Below are positions 9,157-17,239 of a DNA stretch of 64,000 nucleotides, piece after piece. This stretch comes from Rhodospirillaceae bacterium (GTDB lineage Bacteria; Pseudomonadota; Alphaproteobacteria; GCA-2731375): the NCBI GenBank assembly GCA_018701215.1, contig JABIWH010000001.1, positions 52,230 to 116,229 on the forward strand, read 5' to 3'. Below the pieces are notes generated by a model. That model saw nothing but the letters and a program-made list of their open reading frames with translations, was not told the origin of the DNA and ran no database searches. A program made the position numbers and the translations under genes. The first letter of the stretch is position 1. Each line of letters begins with the position of its first letter.

Positions 9157-9185
9157 TTGACAGGCAAATGCACGGCCCGTACGAT
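9157..9185 (+). promoter_or_regulatory. Predicted sigma70-type promoter of the 9283-12658 operon
   Basis: TTGACA at 9157-9162 and TACGAT at 9180-9185 are separated by 17 bases: a perfect -35, optimal spacing and a good -10. A start site near 9192 would leave a ~90-base leader before the GTG at 9283. It lies in the 242-base gap between two divergent operons. Confidence 0.6.
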
Positions 9186-9282
9186 TTTGCCGAATTCGAT
9201 TGGACTGCAGCGAGCGACGATCTATTGCCGGCCGGATTGGCGGTCGGATTTTTTATGATCTGATGGAAGAGGAAAGACACCG

Positions 9283-10590
9283 GTGACAGGCGACGAAGAA
9301 GCATCGGTGCCAAGGAACGAATCCAGGCCGTTCGACGGCATTCGGGTGGCCGAGTTCGGACAATTTATCGCGGTGCCGTTTTGCGGACAGATGCTGGCCG
9401 ATGGCGGCGCCGAGGTGCTCAAGATCGAGGCCCCCAGCGGCGACCCGACGCGCCGGTTCAACCCCCTTGCACCCGGCGAATCCCGCATCTTCCTCTCCCG
9501 CAACCGGGGCAAACATTCGCTCCCCCTGCATCTCAGCAAGCCGGCCGCGCGCCCGGTCATCGAACGCATCCTGGCATGGGCGGACGTGGTGTTGATGAAT
9601 TTTCGCCCCGGTCTGGAGAAGGAGCTTGGTCTGGCACCGGAAGATTTGCTGGCCGAGAACCCACGGCTGGTGATCGCCTCGGTCACCGCCTTTGGCAAGC
9701 ATGGCCCGGACGCCGGCCTAGCGGGCATGGACATCGTCGTGCAGGCACGCAGCGGTTTGATGGCCGCCAACGGGCGCATGACCGATGGCCGCCCGGCATC
9801 GGGCGATCCGGTCAGCGCTGATTATATGAGCGCCATGTGCCTGTCTTTCGGCGTCGCCTCGGCCCTGTTGCGCCGGGAGCGCAGCGGCAAGGGCGGCATC
9901 GTTGATGTTTCCCTCATGCATGCCGGGATGATCCTTGCCAACAACCAGCTTATTCGATCCGAAGACCAGGATCGCCCGGCACACGACGAGGCCCTGCGCC
10001 GCCTGACCGCGCAGCGGGCCGCGAAAGCATCCTACGAAGAGCAGGCCGCGGCAATTCCGAACCCACGGTTTCCCTCCATGACCGCGATATATTTCCGCAC
10101 CTTCGAGACCGCCGACCGCACCATAGCGGTGGCGTGCGGCAGCCATTCCCTGCGCCTGAAATTCGCCGAAGTTCTCGGTATCGAGGATTTGGGTCTGCTG
10201 GAGACATCGCTTCAGGAGCCGCATTGGGAGGTCTATTACGCCGACCTCAAGGCGCAGGTCGAGAACATGATGCGGCAAACCTCGGCGGAGACATGGATCG
10301 CGCGTCTGAATGAGGCCGGCATCCCGGTCGCGGCGGTGCGCTTCCCGATCGAGTTGTTCGATGATCCACACGCCCATGCCAACCAGATGTTTCACGACAT
10401 GGACCATCCCGCCGCCGGAACGGTGCGCATGGTTGGGCCGCCGGTAGAGCTTGACGGCGACGGCTTTCAGCCGGCCGACCCGACCCCGACCTTTGGCAGC
10501 GAGGCCGACCGCATTCTACACGAACTTGGTTTTGACCAAGCCGCGATCGAGGCGCTCGTCGCCGAGGGTATCGTCCGGCGGGAGCTGTAA
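9283..10590 (+). CDS. CaiB/BaiF family III CoA-transferase
   Basis: A second family III CoA-transferase (435 aa) in the divergent cluster. FDGIRVAEFGQFIAVPFCGQ opens the fold, LADGGAEVLKIEAPSGDP follows, and VSADYMSAM near residue 180 provides the expected aspartate. The start is GTG, preceded by GAGGAAAG; nearby upstream ATGs run into stops. It is not a close copy of the CoA-transferase at 6893-8137, so the two probably act on different donors or acceptors. It leads an operon with an SDR (23-base gap) and an MFS carrier. Confidence 0.9.
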   Translation: MTGDEEASVPRNESRPFDGIRVAEFGQFIAVPFCGQMLADGGAEVLKIEAPSGDPTRRFNPLAPGESRIFLSRNRGKHSLPLHLSKPAARPVIERILAWADVVLMNFRPGLEKELGLAPEDLLAENPRLVIASVTAFGKHGPDAGLAGMDIVVQARSGLMAANGRMTDGRPASGDPVSADYMSAMCLSFGVASALLRRERSGKGGIVDVSLMHAGMILANNQLIRSEDQDRPAHDEALRRLTAQRAAKASYEEQAAAIPNPRFPSMTAIYFRTFETADRTIAVACGSHSLRLKFAEVLGIEDLGLLETSLQEPHWEVYYADLKAQVENMMRQTSAETWIARLNEAGIPVAAVRFPIELFDDPHAHANQMFHDMDHPAAGTVRMVGPPVELDGDGFQPADPTPTFGSEADRILHELGFDQAAIEALVAEGIVRREL

Positions 10591-10613
10591 TATACAACGG
10601 AAAGGAGCCAGTC

Positions 10614-11399
10614 ATGACAGAGTTGGGCGGCAAATTGGACGGCAAGGTCGCGATCATCACCGGTGGATCAGGCGGCATCGGACGGGCGGCGGCGAAGCTG
10701 TTCGCGGCGGAAGGCGGCCGCATCATTTTGGTCGATCTTGATGACGACGCGCTGCAAGGCGTCGTCACCGAGATCGGCGCGGAACAGGCGGCGGCCGTCG
10801 TTGCCGACGTGACGGACACGGCGCAGACACAAGCCTATATCGCGGCGGCGGTCGAGCGCTTTGGCGGTGTTGATATAGCGCTGTTGAATGCGGGCATCGA
10901 GGGCACGGTCAAGCCGATCGCCGAATATACCGAGGAGATGTTCGACAAGGTCCTGGCCATTAACGTGCGCGGCGTCTTCCTGGGGCTGAAATATATCATG
11001 CCCGTCATGAGCGCCCGTGGCGGCGGCAGTATTGTCATCACCTCGTCCACGGCGGGAATCCGCGCAACCGGCGGCATGTCCGCCTATGTCACATCCAAAC
11101 ATGCGGTAATCGGCTTGATGCGCACCGCCGCCCTGGAAGGCGCGGCGCAGAATATCCGCGTCAACACGGTAAATCCGGCGCCCATCGATACCCGCATGAT
11201 GACTTCGATCGAGGCACAGCGGGGCCTGCCGGCCGGTGACCGCGCGAACCGGCCCATGGCGCGGAACATACCGTTGCAGCGCTATGGCGAGCCGGAGGAA
11301 GTGGCCCGGCTGATGCTGTTCCTCGGCAGCGATGACGGCTCGTTTTGCACCGGCGGGGTTTATATGGTCGATGGCGGCGTCTCGGCGGGGCAGGTCTGA
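10614..11399 (+). CDS. Short-chain dehydrogenase/reductase
   Basis: A classical SDR of 261 aa. It has the NAD(P)-binding TGGSGGIG near residue 16, LLNAGIEG in place of NNAG, the catalytic Ser in IVITSSTAG and the Tyr-Lys pair in AYVTSKHA. The C-terminus GGVYMVDGGVSAG is standard. The ribosome-binding site GGAAAGGAG is strong. The aspartate after the second strand (LVDLDDD) suggests NAD over NADP. In context it probably oxidises a 3-hydroxyacyl-CoA or hydroxy-acid intermediate. Confidence 0.92.
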   Translation: MTELGGKLDGKVAIITGGSGGIGRAAAKLFAAEGGRIILVDLDDDALQGVVTEIGAEQAAAVVADVTDTAQTQAYIAAAVERFGGVDIALLNAGIEGTVKPIAEYTEEMFDKVLAINVRGVFLGLKYIMPVMSARGGGSIVITSSTAGIRATGGMSAYVTSKHAVIGLMRTAALEGAAQNIRVNTVNPAPIDTRMMTSIEAQRGLPAGDRANRPMARNIPLQRYGEPEEVARLMLFLGSDDGSFCTGGVYMVDGGVSAGQV

Positions 11400-11416
11400 G
11401 CCATGAGCATGTCACG

Positions 11417-12658
11417 ATGATCCATCCGGAGCGGCGGCAAGCCCTGCAAATCTATCTCGTGCTTTGTGGGGCTTATGTCGCCAGCCAGTTCTACCGGGTT
11501 GCCAACGCCGCCATCGCGCCTGAGTTGATGGTCGAACTTGAGCTCTCGGCCGAAGCGATGGGCGGCATTACCGGGCTTTTCTTTCTTGCCTTTGCCGCGG
11601 CGCAAATACCGACCGGCATACTGCTGGACCGATATGGCGCAAGGCGGACCATGGCAGGGCTTTTCGCGGTCGCGGTACTGGGCGCTATTACTTTCGCGGC
11701 GGCGAACGGCGGCGTTGCTCTGGCAATTGGACGGATCCTGTTGGGATTTGGCTGTGCCGCCGGGCTGATGGGCTCCATGGTGGTGATCGCGCGCTGGTAT
11801 CCCGAGGAACGCTTTGCCACGCTCACCGCCATGTTGTTCGTGGTTGGCGGCGGCGGCACCCTTTTGGCGACGACGCCGCTTGCCTGGGCAGTGGACGTCA
11901 TCGGCTGGCGGGGTGCTTTCCTGGCGATGGCCGGGTTGACGGGTGTTTTTGCCCTATTGCTGTTGCTTATTGTCCGCGACGCGCCGCCGGGACATGCCGG
12001 AGCCGGCAATCAGGCTGAGAGCTGGGGCGAGGCCTTAAATGGCCTGCGATTGGTTTTGGCCAATCGTGAACTCTGGCTTGTATCGGCGATCCAGTTTGTC
12101 AGCTATGCGACGATTTTGACCGTGGTTGGACTTTGGGGTGGGCCTTATCTGGCGGATGTTCATGGCCTGGACGGCGTGGCGCGCGGCAATGTCCTGCTGG
12201 CGTTGAATATTGCCGTGCTCCTCGGCGTTTCTTTGTATGGCCGGCTTGATTACCATATCAGCCAGCGCAAGTGGCTGATCGTAGCGGGTGCCCTTGCCAC
12301 CGCCGCCATTCTTGCTCTTTTGGCGGCACTTGAGAAACCTGATTTCTGGACGGCCACGGTCCTATTGCTGCTGTTCGCCGGTGTCGGCAGCTATGTCATG
12401 GTGAACCATGCTTTTGCCCGTGCCGTCTTGCCGGATCATTTGATCGGGCGCGGCCTGACCTTTCAAAATCTTGCGGTGTTCCTGGGCGTGGCGGCGATCC
12501 AATCAACCTCGGGTCTGATTTTGGGCGGCTTCGACACCGACGGCGGCCAAAGCCCGGAGATCGCGTATCGCTGGATCTTTGGTTTTCTGGCCGTGTTATT
12601 GATCTGTGCCGCGGCAATATTCGCGAATGCCAGGGAAACAGACAGGATGTCGAAGTAG
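11417..12658 (+). CDS. MFS transporter, probable organic-acid carrier
   Basis: A 413-aa polytopic protein with about 12 hydrophobic helices. The DRYGARRTM loop after helix 2 is the MFS signature, and a second family-like region appears at YGRLDYHISQRK. The start ATG at 11417 follows the SDR stop by 17 bases; the longer frame overlapping the SDR lacks support. As the last gene of the CoA-transferase operon it is the likely importer of the compound that the CoA-transferases activate. The substrate is not identifiable. Confidence 0.85.
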   Translation: MIHPERRQALQIYLVLCGAYVASQFYRVANAAIAPELMVELELSAEAMGGITGLFFLAFAAAQIPTGILLDRYGARRTMAGLFAVAVLGAITFAAANGGVALAIGRILLGFGCAAGLMGSMVVIARWYPEERFATLTAMLFVVGGGGTLLATTPLAWAVDVIGWRGAFLAMAGLTGVFALLLLLIVRDAPPGHAGAGNQAESWGEALNGLRLVLANRELWLVSAIQFVSYATILTVVGLWGGPYLADVHGLDGVARGNVLLALNIAVLLGVSLYGRLDYHISQRKWLIVAGALATAAILALLAALEKPDFWTATVLLLLFAGVGSYVMVNHAFARAVLPDHLIGRGLTFQNLAVFLGVAAIQSTSGLILGGFDTDGGQSPEIAYRWIFGFLAVLLICAAAIFANARETDRMSK

Positions 12659-12668
12659 GCAAACCGCT

Positions 12669-13256
12669 TTAGCGCTGAACACCGGCTTGGCGAAAGATCT
12701 GGATAACCCTGTTGCGGCGGTTTTCACGGGCCAGATCAAGCGCGGTACGGCCGGTGAAATCGGTCAGGGTCGGATCGGCACCGCCGGCCAAAAGCGCGCT
12801 AACCGCATTGCCGCTGCCTGTCCGCGCGGCACGCATCAGGGCGGTTTCGCCCTGCCTGTTGCCATGATCGATTGCCGCCCCAGCAGCCAAAAATAGGGCA
12901 ATTACGTCTTCAAAATTGTTCACGGCGGCATAAATCAATGCGGTGTTGCCTTCCGCGTCGGACAAATCGAAGATGGCGCCGTGGCTCAATAACAGTTCAA
13001 CAATATCAGCCGCGCCAATATTGGCCGCCAGCATCAACGCGGAACGGCGCTGGGCGCCACGGACATTGGCGGAGGCGCCGGCCAGTAAAGCTTTTTGCGC
13101 AGCGCGGAAATTGCCGCGCTCTACCGCATCGATCAAGGGATCGGAACCTAACAAATCAGCCCCGGCGGGGCCGGCATGGCTCCACAGGACCAATGCTAAA
13201 AGCACCACCCCTAACAACACTCTAATATTTCGCAAAAGCAATCGTCCCGTTTCCAT
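12669..13256 (-). CDS. Exported ankyrin-repeat protein
   Basis: The start contains a basic, hydrophobic signal segment (RNIRVLLGVVLLALVLW) followed by ANK repeats. I count about four to five units with the usual spacing, for example GAQRRSALMLAANIGAADI, AEGNTALIYAAVNNFED, QGETALMRAARTGSG and FTGRTALDLARENRR. Ankyrin repeats mediate protein-protein contacts; a periplasmic location is inferred from the signal. I choose the ATG at 13256, though one at 13277 is in frame. It converges with the MFS gene, leaving ten bases, and is divergent from the small secreted protein at 13295. Confidence 0.82.
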   Translation of the reverse strand: METGRLLLRNIRVLLGVVLLALVLWSHAGPAGADLLGSDPLIDAVERGNFRAAQKALLAGASANVRGAQRRSALMLAANIGAADIVELLLSHGAIFDLSDAEGNTALIYAAVNNFEDVIALFLAAGAAIDHGNRQGETALMRAARTGSGNAVSALLAGGADPTLTDFTGRTALDLARENRRNRVIQIFRQAGVQR

Positions 13257-13294
13257 AGTCTTCCGACAGTGCGCCATTGTGCTAGATTGCCACC

Positions 13295-13705
13295 ATGATA
13301 GGCAAAAGGATTATTGCGGCGGCACTATTTGCGCCTTGGCTGCTATTGACCGCGCCAATCGCCGGGACCGGCGTGAAGGCGGCGGATGTTGCGTTTCTGG
13401 CCGGGGTCGCGGACCTGCCCCTGATGCCGGGACTGCGGGAAATTCCCGACGCGACGATGATTTTCGACAAACCGCATGGCCGCTTGATCCAGGCGGTCGC
13501 GGTGAGCGAAAAAGGCTCGGCAGACAGTCCTGCAATAGGCCTTCCGGCGCTGTGGCGATTCTATGACGAGACCCTGCCGCAGCTGGGCTGGCGCCGTGCG
13601 GGACAAGGCTACTACGTCAGGGACGGCGAAGGACTGCGGATCAGCGCGGAAAAAAATGGCCCCATCGTGACCGTTCGCTTTGCTATTGCGCCGGGAACCG
13701 AGTAG
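13295..13705 (+). CDS. Uncharacterised secreted protein
   Basis: A 136-aa protein with an N-terminal signal-like segment (IIAAALFAPWLLLTAPIAG) and probable cleavage before residue 30. The mature part has DLPLMPGLREIPDATMIFD and ALWRFYDETLPQLGWRR, reminiscent of small periplasmic proteins in which a residual acts on a growing denominator, but I recognise no named family. It lies upstream of an enoyl-CoA hydratase on the same strand with an 85-base gap. The function is unknown. Confidence 0.6.
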   Translation: MIGKRIIAAALFAPWLLLTAPIAGTGVKAADVAFLAGVADLPLMPGLREIPDATMIFDKPHGRLIQAVAVSEKGSADSPAIGLPALWRFYDETLPQLGWRRAGQGYYVRDGEGLRISAEKNGPIVTVRFAIAPGTE

Positions 13706-13790
13706 GACGGCGGCCCTGGAATTGAAATTGCGTCCAAAGCGGGCCGGCGGGCGCCCGGCAGCGGACTTAAACAATTAGGAGACAAGGCGC

Positions 13791-14567
13791 ATGGCATATG
13801 AAAACATCCTGGTGGAGACCAAAGGCAGTGTCGGCATCATCACCTTGGACCGGCCGGAAGCCTTGAACGCCCTGAACGCGGCGCTGATCGAGGACCTGGG
13901 CCAAGCCCTGGATAGTTTCGAGGCTGACGACAACATCGGCTGCATTGTTTTGACCGGCAGTTCCAAAGCCTTTGCCGCCGGCGCCGATATCTCGGAAATG
14001 GCGCCAAAAAGCTATATGGACGTTTACCGGGAAGATTTCATCACCGCCGGCTGGGAACGCGTCAGCCAGACGCGCAAGCCAGTTATCGCCGCCGTGGCCG
14101 GCTTTGCCCTGGGCGGTGGTTGTGAGATGGCGATGATGTGCGATTTCATCATCGCCGCCGACAATGCCAAATTTGGCCAGCCGGAGATTAATCTGGGTAT
14201 TCTGCCCGGCGCCGGCGGCACCCAGCGCCTGACCCGCTTCGTGGGCAAGTCAAAGGCCATGGAAATGGTTTTGACCGGCCGCATGATGACGGCGGAAGAG
14301 GCGGAGCGGGCCGGTCTGGCTTCCCGCGTCGTACCCTTGGATGATCTGCTCGACGAAGCCGTGGGCGTGGCGGAGAAAATCTGCAAACTGTCCCAGCCAA
14401 TGGTGATGATCGCCAAGGAATGCGTTAACCGGGCCTATGAAACCACCTTGGCCGAGGGTGTCCGATTCGAGCGGCGAATGTTCCATTCCGCCTTCTCGAC
14501 CGAAGACAAGGCAGAGGGCATGGCGGCCTTCCTGGAGAAGCGAACCGCACAGTTCAAACACCGTTGA
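13791..14567 (+). CDS. Enoyl-CoA hydratase (short-chain, mitochondrial ECHS1-like)
   Basis: A crotonase that hydrates trans-2-enoyl-CoA in beta-oxidation. Both catalytic glutamates are present, in GFALGGGCEMAMMCD and in FGQPEINLGILPGAGGTQRL. The oxyanion-hole region AAGADISEM is intact. Length 258 aa is typical, and a TTAGGAG ribosome-binding site precedes the ATG. The C-terminal FSTEDKAEGMAAFLEKR is the common crotonase ending. The two glutamates favour a true hydratase over an isomerase. Confidence 0.93.
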   Translation: MAYENILVETKGSVGIITLDRPEALNALNAALIEDLGQALDSFEADDNIGCIVLTGSSKAFAAGADISEMAPKSYMDVYREDFITAGWERVSQTRKPVIAAVAGFALGGGCEMAMMCDFIIAADNAKFGQPEINLGILPGAGGTQRLTRFVGKSKAMEMVLTGRMMTAEEAERAGLASRVVPLDDLLDEAVGVAEKICKLSQPMVMIAKECVNRAYETTLAEGVRFERRMFHSAFSTEDKAEGMAAFLEKRTAQFKHR

Positions 14568-14693
14568 GGGCATGTCGGGACGCACCGGAATCTGACCGAT
14601 TGCAGGCGCTGCGGCGATTGACTATGACTCCATTACGAGTGTCATGAAGAGTTCAATCAGTGAAGCGTTCGTTCGGGGAGGCCGCCAGGCGCC

Positions 14694-15626
14694 ATGAAGC
14701 TACTTGCAGGAAATAGTAACCGGCCCTTGGCGGAAGCCATCGCGGCCTATCTGGAAACGCCTTTAGCCAATGCGGACGTGCGGCGGTTTTCCGATATGGA
14801 AGTTTTTGTGGAGATCCACGAAAACGTGCGCGGCGAGGATGTCTTTATCATCCAATCGACCTCGTCACCGGCCAATGACAATTTGATGGAGCTGCTCGTC
14901 TGCATCGATGCCCTGCGCCGCGCCTCGGCCCGGCGCATCACCGCCGTTTTGCCCTATTTCGGCTATGCCCGCCAGGATCGGAAATCCGGTTCCCGCACGC
15001 CGATTTCCGCCAAGCTTGTGGCCAACCTAATCGCCACCGCCGGGGCCAACCGGGTTCTGACCATGGATTTGCATGCCGGCCAGATTCAGGGCTTCTTCGA
15101 TATTCCCACCGACAATCTATTCGCCGGCCCGGTTTTCACGCGGGAGATCGCGGCGCAAAGCGGCGATGAGAAACTGGTCATGGTTTCGCCCGATGTGGGC
15201 GGCGTGGTGCGCACGAGGGCCCTGGCCAAGCGGCTGAACGCGGATCTGGCGATCGTCGATAAACGGCGTGAAAAGGCCGGCATGTCCGAGGTGATGAATA
15301 TCATCGGCGATGTGGATGGACGCAGCTGCGTGCTGGTGGATGATATCGTCGATTCCGCCGGTACTTTGTGTAATGCGGCGGAAGCCTTGATGAACGTGGG
15401 CGCAAAAAAGGTATCGGCCTACGTTACCCACGGCGTGCTCTCGGGCGGCGCCGTGGCGCGGGTGACTTCGTCTGCGCTGGAGCATCTTTCGGTGACAGAT
15501 TCCATTGCCGCCACCGATGCCATGCACCACGCCCGCAATATCCGCTCCGTCCCCATCGCGCCCCTGTTGGGCGAAGCGATCCGGCGGATCAGCGAGGAAA
15601 CCTCGGTCTCATCCCTATTTGAATAA
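14694..15626 (+). CDS. prs: Ribose-phosphate pyrophosphokinase
   Basis: PRPP synthetase makes 5-phosphoribosyl-1-pyrophosphate from ribose 5-phosphate and ATP for nucleotide, His and Trp synthesis. FSDMEVFVEIHENVRG, YFGYARQDRK, TMDLHAGQIQGFF and the PRPP-binding CVLVDDIVDSAGT are all in place. At 310 aa it is the usual class I size. It is followed by rplY and pth, a housekeeping run common in proteobacteria. A 13-base direct repeat spans its stop codon. Confidence 0.97.
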   Translation: MKLLAGNSNRPLAEAIAAYLETPLANADVRRFSDMEVFVEIHENVRGEDVFIIQSTSSPANDNLMELLVCIDALRRASARRITAVLPYFGYARQDRKSGSRTPISAKLVANLIATAGANRVLTMDLHAGQIQGFFDIPTDNLFAGPVFTREIAAQSGDEKLVMVSPDVGGVVRTRALAKRLNADLAIVDKRREKAGMSEVMNIIGDVDGRSCVLVDDIVDSAGTLCNAAEALMNVGAKKVSAYVTHGVLSGGAVARVTSSALEHLSVTDSIAATDAMHHARNIRSVPIAPLLGEAIRRISEETSVSSLFE

Positions 15627-15643
15627 TCTGTTTGAATAATCTG
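15618..15643. repeat. 13-base tandem duplication across the prs stop
   Basis: TTTGAATAATCTG occurs twice head to tail, at 15618-15630 and 15631-15643. The first copy includes the last codons and stop of prs. It looks like a simple slippage duplication without coding effect. Confidence 0.8.
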
Positions 15644-15747
15644 TCGCCGGCGGGCGTCAAACAGTTTGAGTTTTCACATTAATCCGCGTATATGGGCGGC
15701 TTCCAACGGCACGCACGGCTTTCGCTTCGGATTTTTGATGAATTCAT

Positions 15748-15769
15748 CGCAGCACCCCTGGAGGCTGCG
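15748..15769 (+). other. Small hairpin in the leader upstream of rplY
   Basis: CGCAGC and GCTGCG flank a ten-base loop, 61 bases upstream of the rplY start in a 204-base gap. No run of T follows, so it is not a standard terminator. It could be an mRNA leader structure; there is no direct support for a function. Confidence 0.3.
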
Positions 15770-15830
15770 GGTTCTATTCCAAAGCTGAGAGCCGCTTGGT
15801 GGACGCCGTATTTTATCGGAGCGAATAGAA

Positions 15831-16469
15831 ATGTCAGAGAACATAATTACAGTTGAATTACGTGACCGGGTCGGCAAGGGGGCCGCCCGGGCGGCAAGGC
15901 GTGCGGGTGTGGTGCCCGGCGTGGTCTATGGTGACAAAAAGCCGCCCCAGCCGATTTCGGTCGACCGCAAACAGATGGACAGGCTGCTGCAGAACCCTGG
16001 GCTGTTCAACACCCTGTTCGAATTGCATGCCGGTGATCGCAAGCAACAGGTGTTGCCCCGCGATGTGCAGCTGGATGTGGTCACCGACGTGCCCTTGCAT
16101 GTTGATTTTCTGCGCCTCTCGAACACGACGGAGATCACCATCTCCATCCCCGTGGTGTTCGTGAACGAGGAAGAATCAGAGGCTCTGCGCCAAGGCGCCG
16201 TGCTGAATATCGTTCGCCATCAGATCGAAGTCCGTTGTTTGGCCTCCGCCATCCCCTCTTCCATCGAGGTGGATTTGGCCGGTTCGGAAATTGGTGATTC
16301 CATTCATATCTCCGCCATTGAACTGCCGACGGGCGTCGTACCGACCATTACGGATCGTGACTTCACCATCGTCACCCTGGCCGCGCCGACCATTCAGGCC
16401 GTCGAGGAAGAAATTGGCGAAGGCGAAGAAGCAACGGAAGAAGGTGCCGAGGGCGGCGAGGAAGACTAG
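15831..16469 (+). CDS. rplY: 50S ribosomal protein L25, long Ctc type
   Basis: L25/TL5/CTC family protein that binds 5S rRNA. The N-terminal domain RVGKGAARAARRAGVVPGVVYG is characteristic. The C-terminal TL5 domain (about residues 100-190) follows, and the protein ends in a very acidic tail rich in Glu and Gly. Length 212 aa matches the two-domain Ctc form of alphaproteobacteria rather than the short E. coli form. The TAG stop forms the left border of a hairpin repeat. Confidence 0.95.
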   Translation: MSENIITVELRDRVGKGAARAARRAGVVPGVVYGDKKPPQPISVDRKQMDRLLQNPGLFNTLFELHAGDRKQQVLPRDVQLDVVTDVPLHVDFLRLSNTTEITISIPVVFVNEEESEALRQGAVLNIVRHQIEVRCLASAIPSSIEVDLAGSEIGDSIHISAIELPTGVVPTITDRDFTIVTLAAPTIQAVEEEIGEGEEATEEGAEGGEED

Positions 16470-16582
16470 AGCAATTTTCAATTAACCGGAGTCGCCACCG
16501 TAGCTTATTTGGCGCGACTTCAAGTAATTGGTTCAATTGCTCGATTCTTATGAATTTGAGCGCATTTTCTTCGCATGCGCTC
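16467..16582. repeat. Hairpin repeat between rplY and pth (copy A)
   Basis: The arms GAGCAATT (16469-16476) and AATTGCTC (16535-16542) pair, with imperfect inner pairing around GAGTCGCC / GGCGCGACT. The left arm starts with the TAG stop of rplY. Next comes CGATTCTTATGAAT, then a second hairpin with arms GAGCGCA (16558-16564) and TGCGCTC (16576-16582). The order hairpin, GATTCTTA-GAAT, hairpin recurs near 57800. Probable role: 3'-end formation or attenuation between rplY and pth. Confidence 0.6.
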
Positions 16583-16624
16583 TAGGCCGCCTGCCTTGCG
16601 CCGCGAACTCTGGGAGCAAACACC

Positions 16625-17239
16625 ATGCTGTTGTTGGTGGGGTTGGGCAATCCCGGAACCAAGTATGCCGACAACCGGCACAATATCGGCTTCATGGCGG
16701 TGGACGAAATTGTCCGCCGCCATGGCTTTTCCCCCGAACGCCGTCGTTTTCAGGGCCTGGTCAGCGAAGGCACTTTGGCCGGACAGAAAGTGTTGGCGTT
16801 AAAGCCGCAAACCTTCATGAACGAGTCGGGGCGCAGCGTCGGTGAAGCCGCACGGTTCTTCAAGCTCCCACCGGAGCAAATCATTGTCTTGCATGACGAG
16901 CTGGATCTGGAACCCGGCAAGCTGCGCGTCAAGAAAGGCGGCGGACTGGCCGGACACAACGGCCTGAAGAGCATGGCGGCGCACATCGGCAAGGATTTTC
17001 GCCGGGTGCGTCTGGGCATTGGCCATCCGGGCGACAAGAACAAGGTCATGGGCTATGTCCTGCGTGATTTCCCCAAGGCCGACGACAAATGGTTGGACCC
17101 CTTGTTGGATGCCATGGCCGAGGCCGCGCCGCTGCTGTGCGGCAAGGATGACGCCGCCTTTGCCTCCAAGGTCGCCCTGATCCTGAAACCGCCGGTGCAT
17201 AAACCCGCCCCCGGCAATGCGCCTCAATCCACTGACTGA
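16625..17239 (+). CDS. pth: Peptidyl-tRNA hydrolase
   Basis: Pth releases tRNA from peptidyl-tRNAs that drop off the ribosome. GLGNPGTKYADNRHNIGF carries the conserved Asn and catalytic His. KPQTFMNESG, VLHDELDLEPG and GGGLAGHNGLKS follow in the right order. Length 204 aa is normal. It lies after rplY across a hairpin repeat. The last 16 bases overlap the 3' end of the convergent fused MFS/spermidine-synthase-like gene. Confidence 0.97.
   Translation: MLLLVGLGNPGTKYADNRHNIGFMAVDEIVRRHGFSPERRRFQGLVSEGTLAGQKVLALKPQTFMNESGRSVGEAARFFKLPPEQIIVLHDELDLEPGKLRVKKGGGLAGHNGLKSMAAHIGKDFRRVRLGIGHPGDKNKVMGYVLRDFPKADDKWLDPLLDAMAEAAPLLCGKDDAAFASKVALILKPPVHKPAPGNAPQSTD

Noticed and set aside
15627..15830. 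tRNA or small RNA gene between prs and rplY
   Set aside because: I looked for a cloverleaf and found only a single short hairpin and the 13-base duplication.
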